NCBI GenBank assembly: GCA_012841005.1
Contig: DUVO01000323.1
Span: 1 to 8,862, forward strand
From: Bacillota bacterium
GTDB taxonomy: Bacteria; Bacillota; DTU030
Reading direction: 5' to 3'
DNA: 8,862 bases
The translations under genes and the position numbers were made by a program. Within the stretch, counting starts at the first letter, position 1. Each line of letters begins with the position of its first letter. Positions 1 to 5,211 of the stretch are shown piece by piece. Under the pieces are notes generated by a model, which made no database searches, was not told where the DNA came from, and saw nothing but the letters and a program-made list of their open reading frames with translations.

Positions 1-1046
1 TAGGGAAACTTGCTCCGGTCGAAGGCAAAGTAGGGGTACAGGAAGCGGAAGGCCCGGTGCCCCAGGCCGACCCCTGTAGCCCAGAACTCCCGGATCATCA
101 CCAAGGTCTCCTGCCAAACCACGATCCGGTGGGCGTTAGAAGAATCCTTCAAGGAGAATATGGAAAGGAGCCGCTGGAGGAAAACATCTGAATTTAGAAG
201 AACCGGCAGGGACAAGATTCCCAACCCCAGCCCCACCCAAATTAGACGCCTATCCAGGAGCACGGCAAAAACGGCCATTCCTGCCGCAAAGGCCAGCCAG
301 CCGGAGCGGGACATGGTCAGGACAAGGCAGAGGACCTGCAGGGCTGTGGCTCCCCCGTAGAGCAGCCGCTGGCTCCAATCCCGGTGATACCAGGCCAAAG
401 CCAGGCTAAAGGGGAGGACGAAAACCAGGTATTCCGCCAGCACATTGGGGTTGCCGAAGGTGGAGAAGGCCCTGGTGGTCAATTCCGGATGCATTTGGGC
501 ATCTACCCAGCCCGACTCCCCGGGAATGCCGATATAATAGCCGTAAATACCGTACAGGGAAACAAGGACGGCCGCCAGCACCATGGCCAGGAGGAAGATC
601 TTAACCCGGCGGCGCTGGGTAAGACTGCTGGTCAGGGCCAGAACAATTCCCCAACCCAGGCAGTGGAGCAAAAATTCCCGCAGGCTGTACCCCAGGGTAA
701 TGGAACTTAAGGCACTGAAAAAAAGCAAGGTCAGGAAAAGGTACAGGAAGGGATTGGCCGGCACCCGCAGGTGCAAACTCCCATCCCAAAGGACCCGCAG
801 GAGAAAGGCTCCCAGCACCAGGGCCAGGAGCATAGTATAGGCCAAATTGGGCAAAAAGGGCAGGGCAAAGGGTACCAAAAGGAGACCGAGGAAGTAATTG
901 CCGGCCAAAACAACCACAGCCCCCACGACCAGCAGCAGTTTTGCCACTTCGATGGGGGGAAAATATAAGAATAAGAGACCAATAGCGATGCCAGCCAGCA
1001 GCCCCACTGCTTGGTTCCTTTGTTCTCCGGGCCAGACAAGCTTCAT
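1..1046 (-). CDS. O-antigen ligase/polymerase-like (Wzy/WaaL) membrane protein, 3' end cut
   Basis: This open frame has no stop before the left edge: 348 codons are visible and the C-terminus is missing. Translated by hand it starts MKLVWPGEQRNQ and is a chain of hydrophobic segments (about 13-30, 35-62, 68-85, 99-115, 123-140, 148-170, 202-220, 230-246, 250-283), as expected of a polytopic inner-membrane protein. Family signatures are STFGNPNVLAEY (195-206), TMSRSGWLAF (244-253), an H-R-x3-W stretch (306-311) and GVGLGHRAF (325-333), all typical of the Wzy_C/O-antigen ligase superfamily that polymerises or transfers lipid-linked glycans outside the membrane. The ATG at 1046 follows a GGGAGGGGTGAGG stretch. 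A GTG three codons upstream would sit inside that stretch. It starts 5 nt after the preceding gene, so the two are probably co-transcribed. The family call is firm, but the exact substrate (polysaccharide, teichuronic-type polymer or protein glycan) cannot be told. Confidence 0.9.
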   Translation of the reverse strand, partial: MKLVWPGEQRNQAVGLLAGIAIGLLFLYFPPIEVAKLLLVVGAVVVLAGNYFLGLLLVPFALPFLPNLAYTMLLALVLGAFLLRVLWDGSLHLRVPANPFLYLFLTLLFFSALSSITLGYSLREFLLHCLGWGIVLALTSSLTQRRRVKIFLLAMVLAAVLVSLYGIYGYYIGIPGESGWVDAQMHPELTTRAFSTFGNPNVLAEYLVFVLPFSLALAWYHRDWSQRLLYGGATALQVLCLVLTMSRSGWLAFAAGMAVFAVLLDRRLIWVGLGLGILSLPVLLNSDVFLQRLLSIFSLKDSSNAHRIVVWQETLVMIREFWATGVGLGHRAFRFLYPYFAFDRSKFP

Positions 1047-1051
1047 TGCCC

Positions 1052-1552
1052 TCACCCCTCCCAATCATCTACAGCCGTCAGTTTCGTCCAGACCCTGGCA
1101 GTCAAACTGTGGCCCCATATTTCCCGGCGCCGGGGCCAGAACCGGGCCGTAAGACCCGCGGCCACAACCAGCAGAACCGCCACCGGCCACCAGGAACCTC
1201 CCCGCATCACAGCACCGGCCAGCAGGGTTAATCCCAGTCCCAGGAGAAAGGAAAAGATAAAGCCGGCAGTGCCCGGGTTTTCTCCGGTGACCAGGGCCAC
1301 AGCCCTGCTCTCCCCGGCCGCCGCCGCCAACCACAGTTTGGTTCTCTGCACCAGGCCCGTTATAATATGGACCCCGCCCTGAACCATGCGCCCGAAGCAG
1401 CTCCCTCGATGCCATCCGGGGCCTTCACCCAGCAGCAGGTAAATTATCCTGCTGCCTGCCGCGGCCCTGCTCCCGGCGGCCCCCAGGGCATCTATGAGCC
1501 GACGGCAGCAGCTCCCACGCCATATTTTAATTAGTACACTGCTTTCCAGCAC
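1052..1552 (-). CDS. hypothetical two-TM membrane protein preceding the O-antigen ligase gene
   Basis: A 166-residue protein that I cannot assign to a named family. The N-terminal half is basic and mildly amphipathic (MLESSVLIKIWRG, then CCRR). Two hydrophobic segments follow near the C-terminus, about residues 98-116 (FIFSFLLGLGLTLLAGAVM) and 121-138, with a positively charged FWPRRRE stretch after the second. The GTG at 1552 is preferred over the in-frame GTG at 1561, because the latter lies inside the likely ribosome binding site AAAGGTGAT (1565-1557). The stop at 1052-1054 is 5 nt from the ATG of the O-antigen ligase-like gene, which implies coupled translation. From memory of related Firmicutes, some O-antigen ligase-like proteins carry an N-terminal extension that starts similarly. 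This gene could be that extension encoded separately; this is inference only. Its role is presumably in surface polysaccharide assembly, by context. Confidence 0.7.
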   Translation of the reverse strand: MLESSVLIKIWRGSCCRRLIDALGAAGSRAAAGSRIIYLLLGEGPGWHRGSCFGRMVQGGVHIITGLVQRTKLWLAAAAGESRAVALVTGENPGTAGFIFSFLLGLGLTLLAGAVMRGGSWWPVAVLLVVAAGLTARFWPRRREIWGHSLTARVWTKLTAVDDWEG

Positions 1553-1556
1553 AGCA

Positions 1557-1565
1557 ATCACCTTT
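1557..1565 (-). promoter_or_regulatory. ribosome binding site deciding the start of the two-TM protein
   Basis: AAAGGTGAT, 4 nt before the GTG at 1552. It overlaps and so disfavours the upstream in-frame GTG at 1561. Confidence 0.45.
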
Positions 1566-1567
1566 TT

Positions 1568-1592
1568 TCAATTGACAATCTTCAACAATTGA
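1568..1592. repeat. 7-bp inverted repeat next to the heptad array
   Basis: TCAATTG (1568-1574) and CAATTGA (1586-1592) are perfect inverted copies with an 11-nt spacer. On the minus strand the structure ends a few bases upstream of the ribosome binding site of the two-TM protein gene. It has no T-tract on the side that would make it a terminator for DUF4330. A role in folding the 5' leader is possible but unsupported. Confidence 0.35.
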
Positions 1593-1618
1593 TAATTGAC
1601 AGTTGACAATTGATAATT
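1584..1618 (+). repeat. heptanucleotide tandem repeat, five units of GAYARTT type
   Basis: Five in-phase 7-mers read AACAATT, GATAATT, GACAGTT, GACAATT, GATAATT. A less perfect unit pair (AATTGAC, AATCTTC) lies just before in the same phase. The stretch is strikingly AT-rich against its GC-rich surroundings. Short tandem repeats of TTGACAA/TTGATAA type are known in intergenic DNA of several bacterial groups. The function is unknown, and they may expand by slippage or spread as small repeats. Confidence 0.6.
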
Positions 1619-1646
1619 ATTTTTTATTCGCGCTAAGATCATTATC

Positions 1647-1787
1647 GTGGCAGTACCACGGAGGAGTTTTGCCCCGCTGGACAAGGAACCGGAGCGCAAG
1701 TTTCTTCCGCGAGGAGAACTGGAAGCGGAGCCAGAAGTGTTTAATAATCAGTTTTTTATCCCACCAGGCACCCGCACGGAGGCCTAA
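1647..1787 (+). pseudogene. possible gene relic or small ORF, convergent with the DUF4330 gene
   Basis: This is the only plus-strand frame in the window that looks plausible and lies mostly outside another gene. The 46 codons from the GTG at 1647 give a charged, proline-containing peptide ending FNNQFFIPPGTRTEA. The frame stays open back to a stop at 1614-1616. The TAA (1785-1787) overlaps the DUF4330 stop codon (TAG read on the minus strand at 1784-1786) in the sequence CTAA, a common arrangement of convergent genes. Against a live gene: there is no ATG, no Shine-Dalgarno sequence before the GTG, and no family I recognise. A truncated 3' end of a lost gene is as likely as a small protein, and chance is not excluded. 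Confidence 0.25.
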
Positions 1788-2269
1788 TCAAGCACTTCCA
1801 GGCCGAAAACTACCGTCTCCACCTGGTAGGTCTGGGTCCGGATGGTGGGGGTCAGGCCAATGCGGACCTGTTGTCCGGTAATCTTGATATATTCCTCCGT
1901 CACCTCGGCCGGCGATTCCAGGGTGAGGTAGATGTCATAGCGCCCGGGCACCTCGGCTTCCACCAGCTCCCCGGCTGCCGTAGCCACTGCTTCCTTGGAC
2001 GGCACCACTTCGATGTCAGTAATGGTCCCAAAGTAACCGTTGCTGTTTTTTTCGTAGACCCGGTCCCCCCGGGCAATGGCATCCACCGTCGGCTGCCTTA
2101 CCCCCTCCACCACCAGCTGTACCCGGACAGTTTTCGGTTCCGGCTGGTAGGTGGGATTTACGTAGAGAAACTTATAGGCACCAAAGGCCAGCACCAGGCC
2201 AAAGACCAGCACCACAGCCAGGTCAATTATATTCACCAGGCCGAACAGACGTCCCTTTTCATCCAACAT
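1784..2269 (-). CDS. DUF4330 family single-pass membrane protein
   Basis: A 161-residue protein of the DUF4330 type found in Firmicutes and cyanobacteria; the molecular function is unknown. It has the family's opening MLDEKGRLFGLVNIIDLAVV, one transmembrane helix at about 14-36, and then a soluble beta-rich domain expected outside the membrane. That domain includes RGDRVYEKN (67-75), GYFGTITDIEVVPSKEA (78-94) and a C-terminal half ending in ITGQQVRIG, TYQVETVVFGLEVLD. The ATG at 2269 has a strong AAGGAGG 9 nt upstream, placed inside the last codons of the glycosyltransferase gene. The 6-nt gap points to one operon and probably coupled translation. Family members often sit beside polysaccharide synthesis genes, as here, so a role in envelope polysaccharide assembly or export is a reasonable inference but unproven. 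No terminator is evident after it. Confidence 0.88.
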   Translation of the reverse strand: MLDEKGRLFGLVNIIDLAVVLVFGLVLAFGAYKFLYVNPTYQPEPKTVRVQLVVEGVRQPTVDAIARGDRVYEKNSNGYFGTITDIEVVPSKEAVATAAGELVEAEVPGRYDIYLTLESPAEVTEEYIKITGQQVRIGLTPTIRTQTYQVETVVFGLEVLD

Positions 2270-2275
2270 GGGCTT

Positions 2276-3409
2276 CTACCTCCTTGTTCCCGCGGCCAGA
2301 ATTCGGTTATAGATATCAATGTGGGTTGCAGCCATTTTCGTGGTGGAAAAATTGTCCCTGACGTGGGCGAAGAAACTCTCCCCCACCTGCCGGCACAGCC
2401 GGCCGTCGCCCTGGAGCCGGATCAGGATCTGGGCCAGGGACCTGCTGTCCCCGGGGGTAAAGAGAAATCCGTTCTCCCCGTCCCTGATCAGTTCCGGTAT
2501 CCCGCCCACCCTGGTCGCCACCGTCGGCAGCTTGTACAGGGCCCCTTCCAGAAGGACATAGGGGAAACTTTCGCTCCTGGAGGTAAGGACATTTATATCA
2601 ATGGCATTAAAATAATTGCCGGGCTCCTCCACGTACCCGATAAAGTGAACGGCGGCATCGATTCCCAGCTTCCGGGCCTGCTGGAGGAGATTGTTGCCCT
2701 CGGCACCATCCCCCGCAATGAGAAACCGGGTTTCCGGGAACTTGTCCAGGACCGCCGGTACCGCCTCCAGGAGGACGGCCTGGTCCTTGACGGGATGCAG
2801 CCTGCCCATGGTACCCACCAGGGGGGTACCGGGAGGAACCTGAACACCCGCCCGGGCCAGAAAGGCATCTCTTCCCAGGTGGGGCTCCCTGCACTGGGAA
2901 AGATCGATACCATTGTAGACGGTAAAGATCCGGTCGCCGGAAAAACCCCGGGAAATCAACATCTCCCGGAAATGTTCCGAAACGGCAATATAATAATCAA
3001 AAAAGCGCAGGGCCAGTTTGTTGAGGTTGGTATAGACCAGCTGCTTGTACATATTCCCCAGAAAATCCAGCTCATAATCACTGTGGATGGTGGTCACCAG
3101 GGGAACCTTCAGCCGCCCTTTCAAGAGGGCAGTGATAAAATTTGCCCTGGAGCCATGACTGTGGATAACATCATAGCCGCCTTCCTCAACCACCCGCCTG
3201 AGCTTCCGGACCACGCTCAAGTCATACCGGCGTTCCTGGGGGAGCAGTTGGGCAGGGATACCCCTGGCCAGCGCCTCCCGGTAGACGGGCCCGTCCAGAA
3301 AACAAAGGATCTTGACATCAATCCGGTGCTGTAATGCCTGCAGCAACCCCAGGATATGGGATTTTCCTCCCCCGGTGTCGCCGCCACCGGTCACATGGAG
3401 CACTTTCAC
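2276..3409 (-). CDS. GT4-type glycosyltransferase (GT-B fold)
   Basis: A 377-residue cytoplasmic retaining glycosyltransferase that would transfer a sugar from a nucleotide-sugar donor to a lipid-linked or glycan acceptor. The N-terminal Rossmann domain starts MKVLHVTGGGDTGGGKSHIL, whose glycine-rich loop binds near donor and acceptor, and contains VIHSHGSRAN (81-90) and TTIHSDYELDF (106-116). The C-terminal donor domain has VYNGID (164-169), GTMGRLHPVKDQ (199-210), FLIAGDG (229-235), and the SRSESFPYVLLEGA segment with the E-x7-E pair E280/E288 that contacts the donor nucleotide and sugar. It ends with VGGIPELIRDGENGFLF (301-317). The length is normal for the family. The start is the GTG at 3409, 8 nt after GGAGGT. 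It is co-transcribed with the DUF4330 gene (6-nt gap). The specific sugar cannot be predicted. The 487-codon frame opposite it is a GC-bias shadow. Confidence 0.95.
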   Translation of the reverse strand: MKVLHVTGGGDTGGGKSHILGLLQALQHRIDVKILCFLDGPVYREALARGIPAQLLPQERRYDLSVVRKLRRVVEEGGYDVIHSHGSRANFITALLKGRLKVPLVTTIHSDYELDFLGNMYKQLVYTNLNKLALRFFDYYIAVSEHFREMLISRGFSGDRIFTVYNGIDLSQCREPHLGRDAFLARAGVQVPPGTPLVGTMGRLHPVKDQAVLLEAVPAVLDKFPETRFLIAGDGAEGNNLLQQARKLGIDAAVHFIGYVEEPGNYFNAIDINVLTSRSESFPYVLLEGALYKLPTVATRVGGIPELIRDGENGFLFTPGDSRSLAQILIRLQGDGRLCRQVGESFFAHVRDNFSTTKMAATHIDIYNRILAAGTRR

Positions 3410-3421
3410 TCTGCAACACCT

Positions 3422-3468
3422 CCAGCGAGGTCGACCCTATTACATTCGCTGGGAATCCCCTATATTCC
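3422..3468 (-). other. tandem inverted repeats in the glycosyltransferase leader, reaching its ribosome binding site
   Basis: On the minus strand, GGAAT/ATTCC (3468-3464 and 3456-3452, 7-nt loop) is followed directly by CCAGCGA/TCGCTGG (3452-3446 and 3428-3422, 17-nt loop). The second stem's last two G bases are the first two of the GGAGGTG ribosome binding site (3423-3417), so folding would partly hide it. The loop of the second stem holds the palindrome GGTCGACC. Stability has not been computed and a regulatory role is inference. Confidence 0.3.
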
Positions 3469-3502
3469 TGCCTGCTTTCCATTATCCCCGAAATTGCCAA
3501 AC

Positions 3503-3568
3503 TTAGACCGGGCAGAAAAAAAGGGACGACCCCTGCCCTGGCAAATATAGGCAAGGGAAAGTCCCCAT
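3503..3568 (-). CDS. possible 21-codon leader ORF upstream of the glycosyltransferase
   Basis: ATG GGG ACT TTC ... GTC TAA encodes a peptide starting MGTFPCLYLPGQG and ending LFFCPV. It is preceded by GGTGGTGA (3580-3573), a moderate Shine-Dalgarno-like sequence 4 nt from the ATG. It begins 27 nt after the stop of the secreted-protein gene and runs across the T-tract hairpin. That layout resembles a translated attenuator leader, but the codons show no run for one amino acid and short ORFs like this arise by chance. Treat it as speculative. Confidence 0.15.
   Translation of the reverse strand: MGTFPCLYLPGQGSSLFFCPV
3516..3534 (-). terminator. weak T-tract hairpin after the secA-prfB unit
   Basis: On the minus strand, AGGG (3534-3531), a 5-nt loop and CCCT (3525-3522) are followed by a run of seven T that shares its first base with the stem (3522-3516). 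The four-pair stem is weak. An outer pairing GGGCAG/CTGCCC (3538-3533 with 3515-3510) overlaps it, so the two could compete. It may terminate or attenuate transcription between the secreted-protein gene and the glycosyltransferase. I see no good promoter after it: GATAAT at 3486-3481 lacks a -35 match. Confidence 0.35.
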
Positions 3569-3595
3569 TTTTTCACCACCGTACAGTAAACACTG

Positions 3596-4003
3596 TTACT
3601 GGACCCGGTATCCTCCCCTGACCATCAGTATGGTGTCGGTTTCGGCCTTGACCCCCCGTCCGTCATCCCGGGGCACAATCAGCAGGTGATTGGCCGGGAT
3701 GACTTCACCGGCCGAAAGATCCCTGCCCTGGGTGACATCGCACAGGCCCCCCAGGGGACTGGCAATGACAACGGCCCGGCCGCCCCGCAAAATTATCTCG
3801 GTCCCGCCTTCGGCCAGCAAGCTCTGTCCGCCCCGCAAATTCACCACTTCCAGCTGCAAGTACTTGTCCACATAGCTCTTGGCCACCAGGGGGTCAACCT
3901 CGGACCCGGGCAACGAACCCTGGGCTAGGACGGCACCGCCTAGCAAAAAACCCAGCAGCAGGGCCGCCAGGACAACCAGCCAAACCTGCTTCTTAGAAAA
4001 CAT
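3596..4003 (-). CDS. small secreted protein of unknown function
   Basis: A 135-residue protein with a clear signal peptide: basic MFSKK, a hydrophobic core at 8-25, and likely cleavage after VLA (27). It would be exported by the SecA encoded in the same unit. The mature part has LPGSEVDPLVAKSYVDKYLQ (31-50), TEIILRGGRAVVIAS (68-82), GEVIPANHLLIVPRDDGRG (99-117) and ends DTILMVRGGYRVQ. I recall similar small proteins in other clostridia with the DPLV-x-KSYVD motif and the NHLL-x-VPR-x-DGRG motif, but no established function. There is no lipobox and no second membrane segment. The ATG at 4003 is chosen because AGGAGG lies 6 nt upstream; the in-frame TTG at 4009 would touch it. It follows prfB by 62 nt with no T-tract terminator between them, so it is probably in the secA-prfB transcript. 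Confidence 0.85.
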   Translation of the reverse strand: MFSKKQVWLVVLAALLLGFLLGGAVLAQGSLPGSEVDPLVAKSYVDKYLQLEVVNLRGGQSLLAEGGTEIILRGGRAVVIASPLGGLCDVTQGRDLSAGEVIPANHLLIVPRDDGRGVKAETDTILMVRGGYRVQ

Positions 4004-4009
4004 AGACAA

Positions 4010-4015
4010 CCTCCT
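4010..4015 (-). promoter_or_regulatory. ribosome binding site deciding the start of the secreted-protein gene
   Basis: AGGAGG within GGGAGGAGG, 6 nt before the ATG at 4003. It abuts the alternative TTG at 4009 and so rules it out. Confidence 0.7.
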
Positions 4016-4045
4016 CCCTGACCTGCATTACTAGCTTATTACTCC

Positions 4046-4067
4046 AGGAAGGTGGAAAATCCTCCCT
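4046..4067 (-). other. stem-loop at the prfB stop codon
   Basis: On the minus strand, AGGGAGG (4067-4061) can pair with CCTTCCT (4052-4046) with one G-U pair, around an 8-nt loop. It begins within the prfB stop codon. No T-tract follows, so it is not a standard terminator. It could protect or process the mRNA, or be incidental. Confidence 0.3.
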
Positions 4068-5176
4068 ACCCCTTGGTATTTTGCCGCAAATAGGCGAAAA
4101 TGAAGGGGTCCAGGTTTCCATCTATTACCCCCTCGGCATTGCCCACCTCAACCCCGGTCCGGTGATCCTTAACCAGCTTATAGGGTTGGAAAACGTAAGA
4201 CCGGATCTGGCTTCCCCAGGCAATCTCCTGCTGTTCGCCCCGAAGCTGGTCCAGTTCCGACTCCCGGGCCCGCCGCTCCCGCTCAAAGAGCCGGGCCTGA
4301 AGAATCTTCATGGCCGTCAGCCGGTTGGCATGCTGGGACCGTTCCCCCTGGCAGGTGACCACAATCCCCGTTGGTAAGTGGGTAATCCGGACTGCCGAAT
4401 CGGTCTTGTTTACATGTTGGCCCCCGGCTCCACTAGCCCGGAAGGTATCAATCCGGAGATCCTGGGGATTGATCTGCACTTCAAGATCAACGTCCTTAAC
4501 TTCAGGTATAACCTCCACGGCGGCAAAGGAAGTGTGGCGCCGCCCCGAGGCATCGAAGGGGGATATTCGCACCAACCGGTGTACCCCCATCTCCCCCTTC
4601 AGATACCCGTAGGCATTATCGCCGCTGACCAAAATAGTGGCACTTTTGACTCCGGCCTCCTCCCCGGGGAGAAGGTCCAAGACCTCCACCTGAAAGTCGT
4701 TGCCTTCCGCCCAGCGGGTGTACATTCTCAGGAGCATCTCCACCCAATCCTGGGCCTCGGTGCCGCCGGCACCAGCATGAAGGGTTACAATGGCATTGTG
4801 CCCATCATACTCTTCATGGAGGAGGGCGGCCAGCTCCATCTTTCCCACCCGGGTCTGGAGCTGTTCCAGGGCGGCGGCCGCCTCCCCCAGGGTTTCCTGG
4901 TCCCCTTCTTCTTCCCCCAGCTGGGCCAAGACTTCGAGTTCCTCCAGCTCCTTCTCCACCTGCCGGAAGGCTTGGACAAGGTTTTTGTGCCTTGTCAATT
5001 CCTGCATCACTTCCTGAGCCGCAGCCGGATCATCCCAGAACCCCTGTTGGGCCGACTTTTCCTCCAGGGCGACTATCCTTTCCTCTTTGCCAGCAATGTC
5101 AAAGGGAGTCCCTCACTTCCGTGAGTTTCCCCTGAAGAGCATGCAATTGGCGGTGTAATTCCTCATAAAGGATCAC
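4066..5176 (-). CDS. prfB: peptide chain release factor 2 (RF2), with programmed +1 frameshift
   Basis: RF2 reads UGA and UAA stop codons and triggers peptide release on the ribosome. Synthesis needs a +1 shift. Codons 1-25 run from the GTG at 5176 to CTT (5104-5102), followed by in-frame TGA (5101-5099). Skipping one base continues as GAC ATT GCT GGC, giving a 369-residue protein against about 365 for the family. Landmarks in the joined protein are LDIAGKEERI (25-34), GFWDDPAAAQEV (45-56), HAGAGGTEAQDW (133-144), the stop-codon-recognising SPF at 205-207, and the catalytic GGQ at 251-253 within RASGAGGQHVNKTDSAVR. SPF and GGQ positions match Escherichia coli RF2 almost exactly. The GTG start has AAAGGAG 8 nt upstream; the in-frame ATG at 5182 is too close. 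It lies 35 nt after secA, a conserved Firmicute pair. High UGA recognition should lower the shift rate, giving autoregulation. Confidence 0.97.
5098..5104 (-). promoter_or_regulatory. prfB: prfB programmed +1 frameshift site CTTTGAC
   Basis: CTT TGA C is the canonical slippery heptamer of bacterial prfB. The zero frame ends at TGA and the +1 frame reads CTT GAC into the rest of RF2. A Shine-Dalgarno-like GAGGG (5114-5110) sits 5 nt upstream of CTT, a slightly wider gap and weaker match than the AGGGGG in Escherichia coli. Confidence 0.95.
5112..5125 (-). other. GNRA-capped hairpin upstream of the prfB frameshift site
   Basis: On the minus strand, CTCAC-GGAA-GTGAG forms five perfect pairs closed by a GGAA (GNRA) tetraloop. 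Its 3' arm overlaps the GAGGG element that should stimulate frameshifting. The structure is visible by eye; any effect on recoding is inference. Confidence 0.4.
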
Positions 5177-5184
5177 TGGCATCA

Positions 5185-5191
5185 CTCCTTT
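5185..5191 (-). promoter_or_regulatory. ribosome binding site deciding the prfB start
   Basis: AAAGGAG, 8 nt before the GTG at 5176 but only 2 nt before the in-frame ATG at 5182, so the GTG is the better start. Confidence 0.65.
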
Positions 5192-5211
5192 GGAATCCTC
5201 AAGTTAGTCGT

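Noticed and set aside
601..1068. Minus-strand frames of 155 and 102 codons over the start of the O-antigen ligase-like gene.
   Set aside because: They are out of frame with the real gene. The third frame gives a continuous polytopic membrane protein with GNPN and TMSRSGW motifs, while these give Cys/Trp/Gly-rich nonsense.
1052..1415. A second minus-strand frame (1065-1415) and plus-strand frames (1011-1382, 1046-1231) over the two-TM protein gene.
   Set aside because: They overlap the frame that has a ribosome binding site, two TM segments and a 5-nt junction with the next gene; their peptides have no sensible features.
1572..1630. Consensus TTGACA hexamers within the heptad repeats considered as plus-strand promoters.
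   Set aside because: No TATAAT-like hexamer lies 16-18 nt downstream of any of them; the matches follow from the repeat unit.
1646..1660. Perfect small inverted repeat CGTGG-CAGTA-CCACG considered as a terminator for DUF4330.
   Set aside because: The stem is only five pairs and no T-run follows on either strand close enough for intrinsic termination.
1562..1783. Considered whether this gap holds an insertion sequence, CRISPR array or RNA gene.
   Set aside because: There is no transposase fragment, no terminal inverted repeats with target duplication, no repeat-spacer pattern of CRISPR length, and no tRNA-like or rRNA-like segment.
1871..3334. A 487-codon plus-strand open frame opposite the glycosyltransferase and DUF4330 genes.
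   Set aside because: It is antisense to two genes with clear family motifs, its peptide is low in hydrophobic core and rich in G, P, H and Q, and no domain is recognisable. It is a shadow of GC-rich third codon positions.
3318..3554. A 78-codon minus-strand frame starting at a TTG in the glycosyltransferase leader and running into that gene.
   Set aside because: It has no ribosome binding site, overlaps the glycosyltransferase start in another frame by about 90 nt, and its C-terminal half is an out-of-frame reading of that gene.
3555..3566. GGGGACTTTCCC on the minus strand, identical to a eukaryotic NF-kappaB site.
   Set aside because: It is a coincidence in a bacterial intergenic region; the 3-bp outer pairs make no meaningful hairpin.
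3581..3599. Imperfect palindrome (ACAGT/ACTGT core, 3583-3596) around the stop codon of the secreted-protein gene, reminiscent of an operator.
   Set aside because: It has a short stem, no T-tract, no promoter beside it and no known regulator to match. It is kept only as a note.
4378..5124. A 248-codon plus-strand frame opposite prfB.
   Set aside because: It is antisense to RF2, with no ribosome binding site or recognisable domain, and composition typical of a codon-bias shadow. The same holds for the plus-strand frames opposite secA and the HD-GYP gene.
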